DNA of 33,694 nucleotides from Acinetobacter sp. (lineage in GTDB: Bacteria; Pseudomonadota; Gammaproteobacteria; Pseudomonadales; Moraxellaceae), in NCBI GenBank assembly GCA_030152275.1, contig JASLHF010000147.1, forward strand, positions 1 through 33,694, in the 5' to 3' direction. A program made the position numbers and the translations under genes. Positions 6,473 to 14,910 of this stretch are shown one piece after another (position 1 is the first letter of the stretch; every line of letters begins with the position of its first letter). Under the pieces are notes generated by a model that searched no databases, was not told where the DNA came from, and was given only the letters and a program-made list of their open reading frames with translations.

Positions 6473-8121
6473 CAGAACCGCCGCGCCTATTAGAACCAGC
6501 GCCGGACTGGACCGCAGATGAAAAACCGACACTGCCCGGCTCGCCGGCGGCCATCTCACATCCGGCCTATAAGCGCTTTCTATATTTTTTTATTGGACTG
6601 TTTGTCGCCATATCCGGCAGTTTAAGTAACGGCTTCATTACAGCAAATTTGCCATTAATTCAGGGCGAATACGGCTTAACCCCGTCTGAAGCAGCGTGGA
6701 TTCCGGCGGCCTACGTTATGGCCAATGTCAGTTCAAACTTGATTTTATTTAAAGCCCGCCAGCAGTTCGGCTTGAGGCTGTTTTCTGAAATTGGCCTTGT
6801 GGCATTTATTGCTGTACTGCTGCTGCATATTTATGTGCATACCTTTGAAATGGCTGTATTTGTACGTATTGTCAGCGGCTTAGTGGCAGCCCCGCTCAGC
6901 TCCTTGGGCATGTATTACATTATGCAAGCCTTTAAGCGCGCCAACTTTGGCCGTGGCTTATATTTGGCGCTGGGTTTTCAGCAGCTGGGCATTCCGCTGG
7001 CCTGGATCATGTCGCCCTATTTGGTCGATGTTAATGATTGGGCGCTGCTGTATACCTTTGAACTGGGTTTAGCGCTGTGCTGCCTAGCCATGGTGGTGTC
7101 TTTAAAACTGCCGCGCAGCCTGCGCATTGCGGTATTTGAATATCAAGACTTATTTACTTTTGCCCTGCTCGCCAGCGGTTTTGCATTTTTATGTATTGTG
7201 CTGACCCAAGGGCCCATTCAGTGGTGGCTAAACGCCGACTGGCTGGCATATCTGCTCATTGCGGCTTTAGTCCTGATTACCCTAGGGCTGACTTATGAGC
7301 ACTACCGGGTCAACCCCTTAATCATCACCCGATGGCTGGGAACATCATCTACGGTACGCTTTATTTTAGGCGCATTCGCGATCCGTTTTGTGATGTCCGA
7401 ACAAAGCTATGCCGCCGTCAATTTTTTAAAAACCATGGGCATGGGGCCAGACCAGTTTGTAACCTTTTACACCGTCGTACTGGTCGGCATTATTGCCGGT
7501 ACACTGTTCAGTGCCCTCACCTTTTCCCGTGAACGCATGGTGCTGCAGCTGATGGGCGCCGTTGCGCTAGTGCTTATTGCCTGCGCGCTGGACCACCATT
7601 TAACCAGCGATGTGCGCCCAGAAAACTTTTACCGCAGCCAATTTCTGGTCGGATTCGCCAGCGGAATGTTTATTGGCCCGCTGCTGTTGACTGGGGTAAT
7701 TAATGCCCTGCAGCGCGGCCCGAACCATATGGTGACATTCATTGTTCTGTTTTCCGCCAGTCAAACCTTTGGCGGGCTGATGGGATCATCATTTTTTTCC
7801 AGCTATCAACAAGTGCGTACACAATATTATCAAGCAGAAATTTTTGCCGATTTGCCGCAAAACAGCCCGCAAGTGATCCAGCGCCTGCAGACCTATCAGC
7901 AAAGCAGTCAAAAATACACGCTCGATCCAGCGCTAGAGCAAAATCAGGCCCTGCGCAGCCTCAATCAGGCGGTCACCAAAGAAGCTCAAGTGCGCGCCTA
8001 CAATGATGTCATTTTTCTCAATCAGATTTTTGCAGTGGTCTTGCTGTTTTGGGGCCTATTTGTCATTAGCATCAACGGCTACCGAAACTATCGGCAGCGT
8101 TTAAACCCAGACTCCAGCTGA
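6469..8121 (+). CDS. MFS drug-efflux permease, DHA2/EmrB type
   Basis: Proton-driven exporter of 550 residues with about 14 hydrophobic segments, the DHA2 (EmrB/FarB-like) topology. After a 35-residue Pro-rich cytoplasmic N-terminus the first TM starts near FLYFFIGLFVAISGS, followed by ITANLPLIQGEYGLTPSEAAWIPAAYVM, the conserved loop region of this family. A hydrophilic segment near residues 440-510 (YQQVRTQYYQAEIF onward) precedes the last TM and would face the periplasm, as in EmrB-like pumps. The gene overlaps tetR by four bases and is followed after 81 bases by an HlyD-family adaptor, so pump and adaptor probably form a tripartite system with an outer-membrane TolC-like protein coded elsewhere. 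Substrate unknown; hydrophobic drugs, detergents or aromatic acids are typical. Confidence 0.88.
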   Translation: MTEPPRLLEPAPDWTADEKPTLPGSPAAISHPAYKRFLYFFIGLFVAISGSLSNGFITANLPLIQGEYGLTPSEAAWIPAAYVMANVSSNLILFKARQQFGLRLFSEIGLVAFIAVLLLHIYVHTFEMAVFVRIVSGLVAAPLSSLGMYYIMQAFKRANFGRGLYLALGFQQLGIPLAWIMSPYLVDVNDWALLYTFELGLALCCLAMVVSLKLPRSLRIAVFEYQDLFTFALLASGFAFLCIVLTQGPIQWWLNADWLAYLLIAALVLITLGLTYEHYRVNPLIITRWLGTSSTVRFILGAFAIRFVMSEQSYAAVNFLKTMGMGPDQFVTFYTVVLVGIIAGTLFSALTFSRERMVLQLMGAVALVLIACALDHHLTSDVRPENFYRSQFLVGFASGMFIGPLLLTGVINALQRGPNHMVTFIVLFSASQTFGGLMGSSFFSSYQQVRTQYYQAEIFADLPQNSPQVIQRLQTYQQSSQKYTLDPALEQNQALRSLNQAVTKEAQVRAYNDVIFLNQIFAVVLLFWGLFVISINGYRNYRQRLNPDSS

Positions 8122-8202
8122 TTCCAATAGCCCATTCAGCGCCTGATACAGCCACGGACTTATACCGCCTTTAATCATATTGAGAAATCACGAGAAAACT
8201 TC

Positions 8203-9294
8203 ATGTCAGAACAGCAACAGCCTGCGCCCCAAGCCCCAGCGCCTTCCAGCAAACTGATTCCCACGGATAAACGGGTTTTGGTGCTGATGTTTTTTGTCCT
8301 GCTGATCGGCATCAGTTTAATTCTTTGGGCATGGCGGATCGGACCATTTCACAGCACGGTGGAATCCACTGAAAACAGCTATGTTAAAGGCAAAACCACG
8401 ATTTTATCTTCGCAAATTAACGGCTATATCAAAGATGTGCTGGTCACCGACTTTGAATCGGTAAAAAAAGGCCAGCCACTGATCCATATTGACACCACAA
8501 CCTATGATCAAAAGGTTACTCAGGCCGAATCTGGTGTCGAACAAGCCGAAAATTCATTAGCCAATCAAAGCCAAGCCATTGAACAACGCAAAGCGGACAT
8601 TAGTGCTGCCGAAGCTGAAGTGGATCAAGCCCGTGCTACCTATGAACTGGCAGTTGCACAGATGAACCGCTATCAACAACTTGGCAATAGCGGTGCTGCC
8701 TCGAAAACCGAACAAGACAAAGCCACTGCCGATGCAAAAAATAGCTTGGCGCAGTTACATCAAGCCGAAGCCAATGTACTTGTGGCAAAAGAAGCGCTAA
8801 AAACCGCTCAAGTCGCTGCCACTGGGCTTAAAGCCCAAGTCACCAGCGCACAAGCGCAGCGCGATCAAGCCGTGACCACAAAGGACTACAGCGTGATTAC
8901 TGCGCCTATGGACGGTCAACTGGGTGAAGTTAGCCCGCGCGTCGGCCAATATGTGGCTGCAGGCACCCAGCTGATGTATCTGATTCCGCAGCAGCGCTGG
9001 GTAACGGCCAATTTTAAAGAAACCCAAATTGCCAATATGCAGATTGGGCAAAAAGCCTGGTTTACTGTCGATGCAATGAATCATCAAAAATTCACGGGGA
9101 CCGTGGAACGCATCTCGCCGGCTGCCGGTTCAGAATTCAGTGTACTGAAACCGGACAACACTACCGGCAACTTTACCAAAGTTGTACAGCGCATCGCTGT
9201 ACGTATCGCGATAGACCCTAAGCAGTCCGGTATCGAACGTTTACGCCCAGGGATGTCCGTGGTTGCTTCTGTTGATACTGCCAGCGCGCATTAA
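8203..9294 (+). CDS. HlyD/EmrA family periplasmic adaptor
   Basis: Membrane-fusion protein of 363 residues that links the MFS pump to an outer-membrane channel. Domains in order: Pro/Gln-rich cytoplasmic tail (1-22), single TM (about 25-46), first half of the lipoyl/barrel domain (ENSYVKGKTTILSSQINGYI, about 57-76), long Ala/Gln/Glu-rich coiled coil (about 100-225), second lipoyl half (YSVITAPMDGQLGEV), and beta-barrel with the conserved PGMSVVASV near the C-terminus. The coiled coil is long enough to reach TolC. The start ATG has only a weak GAGAA site. Gene order here is pump then adaptor, the reverse of emrAB in E. coli. No outer-membrane gene follows; the next gene is unrelated. Confidence 0.88.
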   Translation: MSEQQQPAPQAPAPSSKLIPTDKRVLVLMFFVLLIGISLILWAWRIGPFHSTVESTENSYVKGKTTILSSQINGYIKDVLVTDFESVKKGQPLIHIDTTTYDQKVTQAESGVEQAENSLANQSQAIEQRKADISAAEAEVDQARATYELAVAQMNRYQQLGNSGAASKTEQDKATADAKNSLAQLHQAEANVLVAKEALKTAQVAATGLKAQVTSAQAQRDQAVTTKDYSVITAPMDGQLGEVSPRVGQYVAAGTQLMYLIPQQRWVTANFKETQIANMQIGQKAWFTVDAMNHQKFTGTVERISPAAGSEFSVLKPDNTTGNFTKVVQRIAVRIAIDPKQSGIERLRPGMSVVASVDTASAH

Positions 9295-9468
9295 AAGCTA
9301 AAGCCGCTTTAAAATCGGCGAACTGCAGTTTGTGCTTGATCATCGTATCGTGACTCCAATTTCCCTGCTGAGCAGAGTCCGCTTCTACAGCAAATTTATT
9401 TGCACAGCGGGATTTTAATTTAACGCCGTCAGACAGACCGGATACAATCTTAAGCATAATTAAAAATT

Positions 9469-10470
9469 ATGCTTTTCAATCTCTGCAACATGGACGATGC
9501 TGTGCTCAAACAACCGCCGCCGGAACATATCGCTTTGGACACTGCCAGCTCTCACATTCAGCGCTTGGAAAATTCAGCTGCTGGCTTAGATTTAAAAATG
9601 CCTGAGTTTGATGCGCTGGCGCAAAATATTCCTTATCAGCAGCTGGATCTGCATGGCGTACCCATTACGGTAAAACGGCTGGACTTGGTGCATCCTCAAA
9701 TTTCCGGCAATAAATTTTTTAAGCTGAAATACAATTTCGCACAGGCCAAACGGCTTGGACTGCGCAAAGTGCTGACATTTGGCGGCGCGTATTCCAATCA
9801 CATTGCCGCTGCAGCATTTGCCGCCCATGCCTGCGGTTTTGAAAGCGCCGGCATCATCCGCGGTCAAGAATTGGCTGAACGGGCGCTAAATAACACTCTG
9901 CAGACCGCACACATGTTCGGCATGCAGCTGCAGTTTATCAGCCGTGAACAATACCGCTTAAAGCAGGACAGCGCCTTTTTAGCGCAGCTGCAGCAGGATT
10001 ATCCCGAGCATTACATCATTCCAGAAGGCGGCACCAATTCTTTGGCTATACAAGGCTGTCAGGAAATTTTAAGCCTCGCTGACCGTGAAAAATTTGACCT
10101 GATCTGCTGTCCTGCCGGCACCGGTGGCACAATTGCCGGATTAATTGAAGCCAGTTCAGCGCATCAGCACGTGCTGGGCTTTTCTGCGCTAAAAGGCAAT
10201 TTTCTGACTCAGGATGTGCAGCAATGGACTGCGCGGCGCAACTGGCGCATCAGCGATGAGTTTTGCAACGGCGGCTACGCTAAAACCACGCCGGCGCTGA
10301 TGCAATTTATTCAGCAATTTGAAGTAGAACATCGGCTGCCGCTGGAACAGGTTTATACTGGCAAAATGCTGTTCGGCATCGAGCAGTTGATTCTGCGCGG
10401 TGAAATCACGGCGGATCAGCGTGTTTTAATCATTCATACCGGCGGCCTGCAAGGAAAAATACAGCCCTGA
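9469..10470 (+). CDS. D-cysteine desulfhydrase-like PLP enzyme (ACC deaminase family)
   Basis: Fold-type II PLP enzyme of 333 residues. The PLP lysine is K82 in SGNKFFKLKYN, followed by FGGAYSNHIAAAA (substrate-binding loop) and the PAGTGGTIAG phosphate-binding loop. In ACC deaminases a Glu and a Leu near the C-terminus mark the true deaminase (E295 and L322 in the Pseudomonas enzyme); here the matching sites read VYTGK (T297) and HTGG (T324), which are the desulfhydrase-type residues. I therefore favour breakdown of D-cysteine, or another D-amino acid, to pyruvate, sulfide and ammonia over ACC cleavage. The start is uncertain: ATG at 9469 or 9490, neither with a good ribosome site. The N-terminal 40 residues are not family-typical. 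Confidence 0.82.
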   Translation: MLFNLCNMDDAVLKQPPPEHIALDTASSHIQRLENSAAGLDLKMPEFDALAQNIPYQQLDLHGVPITVKRLDLVHPQISGNKFFKLKYNFAQAKRLGLRKVLTFGGAYSNHIAAAAFAAHACGFESAGIIRGQELAERALNNTLQTAHMFGMQLQFISREQYRLKQDSAFLAQLQQDYPEHYIIPEGGTNSLAIQGCQEILSLADREKFDLICCPAGTGGTIAGLIEASSAHQHVLGFSALKGNFLTQDVQQWTARRNWRISDEFCNGGYAKTTPALMQFIQQFEVEHRLPLEQVYTGKMLFGIEQLILRGEITADQRVLIIHTGGLQGKIQP

Positions 10471-10520
10471 TGCGAGGCTCTGTTCTAAACGCTTTCCCTG
10501 AAAATTCGCCAAAAACAGAG

Positions 10521-10526
10521 TATAAT
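10521..10526 (+). promoter_or_regulatory. -10 box of flavoprotein gene
   Basis: TATAAT lies 33 bases before the ATG at 10559; CTGAAA sits 17 bases upstream as a partial -35. This separates the flavoprotein gene from the PLP enzyme gene. Confidence 0.6.
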
Positions 10527-10558
10527 CCGCGTTTTTTGATTCTCCCTCAGGTTGGTTC

Positions 10559-11758
10559 ATGGCAAAACATCCCTATGACGTTGTGGTGATCGGCGCAGGC
10601 GCTTCAGGACTGATGCTGGCCTACAAGGCGGCCCAGCGCGGGCGTAAAGTTTTGGTATTGGAAAAGGCCAATAAAGTCGGCAAAAAAATTCTGATGTCTG
10701 GCGGCGGCAAATGCAACTTTACCAACCTGTATGTAGAACCGGAAAATTACATTTCACATAACCCGCATTTTGTTATTTCCGCCCTGTCGCGCTATACCAA
10801 CTGGGACTTCATTGGCATGGTTTGCGACTACGGCATTGCCTACGAAGAGCGCAAGCACGGACAGCTGTTTACCCTAAATGGTGCAAAAGAAATTTTGGCC
10901 ATGCTCTTGGCGGAATGTGACAAAACCGGCTTGGTGGATATCCAAACCAGCTGTGACGTTAAAGGGCTGACGGCGCTGGAAAATCAGGGATTTCGCCTAA
11001 CGACTTCACTCGGCAATTTCGAATGCGAATCTGTCGCGGTTGCCTCTGGAGGCTTGTCTATTCCGACCTTGGGCGGCTCTGCTATTGGTTATGAAATTGC
11101 CAAACAGTTTGGCCATAAAATTTACCCGACACGCGCCGGGCTGGTGCCTTTTACCTTTAGCGACAGTTTTAAAGATATTACTGCCCGCCTAAGCGGTAAT
11201 GCCGTAGAAGCCACCTTATCGAATGCTTTAGCCAGCTTTACAGAGGCGCTGCTGTTTACCCACCGCGGCCTAAGCGGGCCAAGCTCGCTGCAGCTGTCCA
11301 ACTACTGGGATGCCGGACAGAGCTTCAGCATAGATTTTCTGCCGAGTGTGGACATTCAAGAATTTTTTAAAAGCAAAAAACACAGTCAGCCCAAAGTTTT
11401 ACTGCGTACTTTGCTGAATGAACATTTGCCTAAAAGCGTGGTTGCTGAACTGCAGAATCTGATTTGGCCGGATCAGGCTGATACTGCCATTGGCAATCTT
11501 AGCGATGAGAAACTGGAAAACATTGCCAGCCAATTATCCGCTTTTAAAGTTAAGCCTTCCGGTACAGAAGGCTACCGCACAGCGGAAGTTACTTTGGGCG
11601 GTGTGGATACAGCCGAAGTATCTTCGAAAACGATGGAAAGTAAAAAATGCAAAGGCCTATTTTTTGTAGGTGAAATATTAGATGTTACTGGCCATTTAGG
11701 CGGCTACAATTTTCAGTGGGCTTGGGCCTCAGCGCAGGCAGCAGCTGACTACGTCTAA
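10559..11758 (+). CDS. HI0933/BaiN-family FAD-dependent oxidoreductase
   Basis: Soluble flavoprotein of 399 residues, full length for the HI0933/YhiN/BaiN family. Seen: N-terminal dinucleotide motif VVVIGAGASGLMLA (about 8-21), the family signature SGGGKCNFTN at 47-56, an internal VASGGLSIPTLGGSAIGYEIA segment, and the C-terminal GEILDVTGHLGGYNFQWAWAS signature that binds FAD. The physiological substrate is not established for most members; BaiN in gut bacteria acts on bile-acid intermediates, but that role should not be assumed here. It has its own promoter and ends at a strong terminator shared with the small ORF that converges from the right. Confidence 0.9.
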   Translation: MAKHPYDVVVIGAGASGLMLAYKAAQRGRKVLVLEKANKVGKKILMSGGGKCNFTNLYVEPENYISHNPHFVISALSRYTNWDFIGMVCDYGIAYEERKHGQLFTLNGAKEILAMLLAECDKTGLVDIQTSCDVKGLTALENQGFRLTTSLGNFECESVAVASGGLSIPTLGGSAIGYEIAKQFGHKIYPTRAGLVPFTFSDSFKDITARLSGNAVEATLSNALASFTEALLFTHRGLSGPSSLQLSNYWDAGQSFSIDFLPSVDIQEFFKSKKHSQPKVLLRTLLNEHLPKSVVAELQNLIWPDQADTAIGNLSDEKLENIASQLSAFKVKPSGTEGYRTAEVTLGGVDTAEVSSKTMESKKCKGLFFVGEILDVTGHLGGYNFQWAWASAQAAADYV

Positions 11759-11770
11759 ACGTCAAACACA

Positions 11771-11802
11771 AAAAAAAGCGATTCTGGCCAATCGCTTTTT
11801 TT
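11771..11802. terminator. Bidirectional terminator
   Basis: AAAAAAAGCGATT (11771-11783) pairs with AATCGCTTTTTTT (11790-11802) around CTGGCC. A/T tracts on both sides let it end both the flavoprotein gene and the converging 48-aa ORF. Confidence 0.85.
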
Positions 11803-11832
11803 TGTTTAAATCTTTTAGCTTTAGAAAAATGC

Positions 11833-11979
11833 TTATTCCAAATAATCAGTCTTAAATAAGCTTAACTGCTGTACAGCAGCCAAACGCTGCTCTGTCTGCT
11901 GCATTTTAGCTACTGCAAGCGCAACATGCGGCGCCACATCAGCCGCGCCCATTTTTAATAAAGATAATAATTTAATCAT
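11833..11979 (-). CDS. Small ORF, 48 aa, strong ribosome site
   Basis: ATG at 11977-11979, TAA at 11833-11835. The start is preceded by GAGGGTGAAATC, giving a strong Shine-Dalgarno six to eight bases before the ATG, and a bidirectional terminator follows 30 bases past the stop. The product starts MIKLLSLLKMGAADVAPHVALAV and continues KMQQTEQRLAAVQQLSLF, ending DYLE: a probable amphipathic helix rich in Ala, Leu and Gln, without a clear membrane segment. TATAAA on the minus strand about 40 bases upstream could be its -10 box. I do not recognise it; a small regulatory or membrane-surface protein is possible. The gene signals are better than for most chance ORFs. Confidence 0.6.
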   Translation of the reverse strand: MIKLLSLLKMGAADVAPHVALAVAKMQQTEQRLAAVQQLSLFKTDYLE

Positions 11980-12129
11980 GATTTCACCCTCTTAATTATC
12001 CGCCATTCCATGACAGTTTATATCCTGAATATTGCATTAAAATTAAACATAAATATTTATATTTAATCTATATTCTATGAAATCTTCCTGTATTTCATAT
12101 ATCTAAAAATACCAAATAATGCATGATTT

Positions 12130-12315
12130 TCAAGCTTTATTTTCACGTTCTATTTCACTAATTTCATCTCCATGCTGCAAAGGCTCATCCTGCTGCTCCA
12201 ATTCAGAGCGTTTTGGGGAAGCAAAAATAAACTTATAAGCGCTGGCTAAGAAACCAATGGTAATGCCTGCGATCACCACAGGCGCAAACAGTTTGTTTGG
12301 GGCTTTTTTACTCAT
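12130..12315 (-). CDS. Small single-TM protein, 61 aa
   Basis: I place the start at the ATG at 12313-12315, because AGAGGA lies five bases before it; a longer in-frame start at 12345 adds ten residues and overlaps a hairpin. The product has a basic N-terminus (MSKKAPNK), one TM helix (about residues 10-32, APVVIAGITIGFLASAYKFIF) and an acidic cytoplasmic-looking or periplasmic tail (about 34-61, rich in Glu and Gln). It follows the channel-like gene on the same strand by 65 bases with a hairpin in between, so it may be co-transcribed with lower expression. No family recognised; it could be an accessory subunit of the neighbouring channel, which is a guess from position only. Confidence 0.7.
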   Translation of the reverse strand: MSKKAPNKLFAPVVIAGITIGFLASAYKFIFASPKRSELEQQDEPLQHGDEISEIERENKA

Positions 12316-12341
12316 TTTTCCTCTCTTTAAAACAGGAATGA

Positions 12342-12356
12342 CCACCCTTAGGGTGG
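12342..12356. promoter_or_regulatory. Intercistronic hairpin
   Basis: CCACCC-TTA-GGGTGG, 6-bp GC-rich stem between the channel gene and the 61-aa gene. There is no T tract on either side, so it is more likely an attenuating or RNA-stabilising hairpin than a full terminator. Confidence 0.45.
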
Positions 12357-12380
12357 CCGAAACCTTAACGATTGAACAGG

Positions 12381-14129
12381 TTATTTCAGGTCATCTTTGG
12401 GCGGCAGATCCTTACTGTCTGTTCTAGATTCACCTGTAGAACCATAGGGATTATTTAATGGTTTATGTGCAGGGTCTACGTCCAGCTGATCCGGCGTCGC
12501 TGTATCCCGTTCTGTCGGTGCAGCAGGAACCACTGCCGGAGGCGCAGCGTCCGCTCCAGATAAAGGCGCAGCAGCGGCAGGAGATTTCGCAGGCGGCGCA
12601 GCGGCAGACGGCGGTACGCCATAACTTTTCGCATGCGCTTCCGCTCTGACTGGATTGGGGTTATTCGCTTCTTTTTTGGCTTTATCAATCAAATCTGTGA
12701 GCACCCGCTCTGCCGGCTGGCGTCCGCCTAACCCAAAGGCCAATGCAAAAGCCACCGCAACTGAACCCAGCGTTAAGCCAAAGGCCAAATTGACAATCGA
12801 ATCGGCGATGCCCATCGCGCGCAAGCCCATGGCGACCACCAGTCCCATAATCAATACGCGCACCAAATTACCCAGCCAGCGTGAACTATTGTATTCTCCA
12901 CGCTGCACCACATTCGCCACGACATTGGCCAGCCAGAACCCAATGACCAAAATAATGGCACCCAGCAAAATATTGGCGCCAAAGTAAATAAACATGGCAA
13001 TCAAGCCGCTGATTTGCTCAAAGCCTAAACGGCTAGCCGCTTCAGATACAGCAAACAGCATGGTGAAAAATACAATTAAATAGCCAACAATATCGGACAG
13101 CCGGGTTTCACCCAAAAAGCGCTGCGCATCGACTTTGGCCGGTATACTGTCCACACCGGTGCCGGCCAGTACTTCCGCCACTAAGCGCGCCACCAAACGG
13201 GATACTACATAGGCCAAAATTAAAATCAGGCCGGCAGCGATGATGTTTGGAATCGCAAACATAATTTCGTTCAGCATGGCGGTCGCAGGCTGTGAAATCG
13301 AATCGATGCCCAGCGCCTCAAAGGCAACGATCAATGCCGTAATGATAATGATGGCAAATACAAAAGAACCCAGCAGCCGCGGCAAATTGGAATTTTTAAA
13401 CAAGCCGATTTTTTGCGCCTGCTGCTGCAGGCTCAGGCTGTTGACCAGACCTTCAACTATACCGCGGACAATTTTTGCCAAAATATAGCCGACAAAAACA
13501 ATCACACCAGCAATAAAAATATTCGGCAGATACAGTACGGCGGCATTCACCATGTTTTGTACCGGATACAGCAAACCGTTCAAGCCTAAAATCGACAGCA
13601 CAATCGGCAGGAACAGCAATAAAATCAGCCAATAAACAATTTCACTGATATTTTGACTAATGGGACTGACGCCCACATCAGCACTCAGTTTTTCATCCAG
13701 CTGTGTTCGGTCAAGCAATTTTTGCATACCGACTCTAACCAGATTGGCCACAATCCAGCCTATAAATGCAACCGCAACAGCAGCCAGCAATTGCGGAATA
13801 AACAGCAGGAACTGTTGAATCATGCTGCTGAATGGCCCGCTGACGCTGGTCAAATTCAGTACATTCAATGCGCCAATCACAGCCATAATCAGTATGATCC
13901 AAAACACAATTCTAGCCACTATGCTTTCAATATTGGAACGGTGACCAGTCGCGCTGGACAGTTTTTGATTGGTGCCGATTTTCTGCAGGATTTTTTTAAT
14001 GCCGGCGGCCACCAGCAAAGCCACAATCCAGCCTATCAATAGGATTGCAACGGCGCTTAATATGGGATGGAACTGGTCCCAATAATACATGGCGTCATAT
14101 CGCGCCGAACCAGGAGGATAATCATTCAT
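12381..14129 (-). CDS. Mechanosensitive-channel-like protein with repeated TM helices
   Basis: Integral membrane protein of 582 residues built from about five repeats of a pattern of a Gly-containing helix followed by a basic amphipathic helix: IGWIVALLVAAGIKKIL (near 32), IGWIVANLVRVGMQKLL (near 122), VGYILAKIVRGIVEGL (near 213), LAYVVSRLVARLVAEVL (near 303) and IGFWLANVVANVVQ (near 395). These match the conserved TM_helix repeat found in MscS-related proteins. A final segment, GSVAVAFALAFGLGGR (near 455-475), resembles the MscS pore helix. The MscS beta domain is not evident; instead the C-terminus (about 490-582) is disordered and rich in Ala, Pro and Asp. Start ATG has GAGGG ten bases upstream. 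A role in osmotic or membrane-tension response is likely by family, not shown. Confidence 0.82.
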   Translation of the reverse strand: MNDYPPGSARYDAMYYWDQFHPILSAVAILLIGWIVALLVAAGIKKILQKIGTNQKLSSATGHRSNIESIVARIVFWIILIMAVIGALNVLNLTSVSGPFSSMIQQFLLFIPQLLAAVAVAFIGWIVANLVRVGMQKLLDRTQLDEKLSADVGVSPISQNISEIVYWLILLLFLPIVLSILGLNGLLYPVQNMVNAAVLYLPNIFIAGVIVFVGYILAKIVRGIVEGLVNSLSLQQQAQKIGLFKNSNLPRLLGSFVFAIIIITALIVAFEALGIDSISQPATAMLNEIMFAIPNIIAAGLILILAYVVSRLVARLVAEVLAGTGVDSIPAKVDAQRFLGETRLSDIVGYLIVFFTMLFAVSEAASRLGFEQISGLIAMFIYFGANILLGAIILVIGFWLANVVANVVQRGEYNSSRWLGNLVRVLIMGLVVAMGLRAMGIADSIVNLAFGLTLGSVAVAFALAFGLGGRQPAERVLTDLIDKAKKEANNPNPVRAEAHAKSYGVPPSAAAPPAKSPAAAAPLSGADAAPPAVVPAAPTERDTATPDQLDVDPAHKPLNNPYGSTGESRTDSKDLPPKDDLK

Positions 14130-14910
14130 TTTTGTATGCCCTCTTTTTATTGCTTAGTTGCTGTAGGTCTATCGTTTTACGCTTTTACGTTTATAACTTG
14201 TGTTGTGCATGTTTCTATTTTTACGTATTTAAACCAAACTATGGTTTATTGAGTACAAGTTTCAACCATAAAATTCGTATGTTTTTTATTCAACTCTTAA
14301 CTGCACAACTACAACAAAAGAGCACAATCCATTGCAAACAGCTGCACATTTCAAGACCGTTTTTCAGGCCAATAGAGCATAGATATAATGGTTTGAACGC
14401 GGTCAAAACATCTATCTAAATACAGCGCATATACAGTCAAATATTTAGCCAGAACAATTGCCAGCTAAAATGAACAATTTATACAAAACATCCTCTTTCC
14501 TAATTTTTAAAACAGACCACTCTAGACTGCTGATGCTCAGTCAAATTTTTCACAATCCTGTGAACGGCCTAAAAGTTTCCAAGAAAAATTGGGGAATGTG
14601 CGCTATGTGTAAATCATGATTCGAATAAAACTGTTCTCAGCTTGGCATGATTATCCATTTAAGCTTCTCTTTTTATAAAATTATATTTTTTAAAGCTTTT
14701 CTATTTTTCAAATAATTCAAAAACAGCCGTTATCGCCCTTTTTCAAACACCCCACTTAAGCTTTTATTGAAAGAATACTACAAGCTGAATCAAGCGGATA
14801 AATCAAAAATCTGCCCTACTGGCGCTGAAGCCAATGGACAGATTTTATTTAGCGCTTTTTTTATGTGAGGACGCTTTATCTGCATTCAACCCTCATATAA
14901 AAGCATGAAG
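14130..14910. other. Long gene-free AT-rich region
   Basis: About 780 bases with no supported gene. It must carry the promoter of the channel gene at its left side and the terminator of the 92-aa gene at its right (14806-14848). A 28-codon plus-strand frame at 14533-14619 has a CAMC motif but no ribosome site, so I do not call it. Several long A/T tracts occur at 14640-14760. The region is unusually long for this compact stretch and could hold a small RNA. Confidence 0.5.
14806..14848 (-). terminator. Branched terminator-like hairpin of 92-aa gene
   Basis: AAAATCTG and CAGATTTT form the outer stem, with a CC/GG extension and a nested TGGC-GCTGAA-GCCA hairpin inside. Read on the minus strand it ends in TTTTT. 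It lies about 60 bases past the 92-aa gene's stop. Confidence 0.55.

Noticed and set aside
9218..9457. 79-codon minus-strand frame overlapping the 3' end of the HlyD gene
   Set aside because: No ribosome site, overlaps a well-supported gene in antisense for about 80 bases, and the product resembles no family I know.
14045..14419. 124-codon plus-strand frame at the start of the long gap
   Set aside because: Starts inside the channel gene on the opposite strand; no ribosome site and composition like non-coding DNA.
14533..14619. 28-codon frame with a CAMC motif
   Set aside because: No ribosome site or promoter; too short to support from sequence alone.
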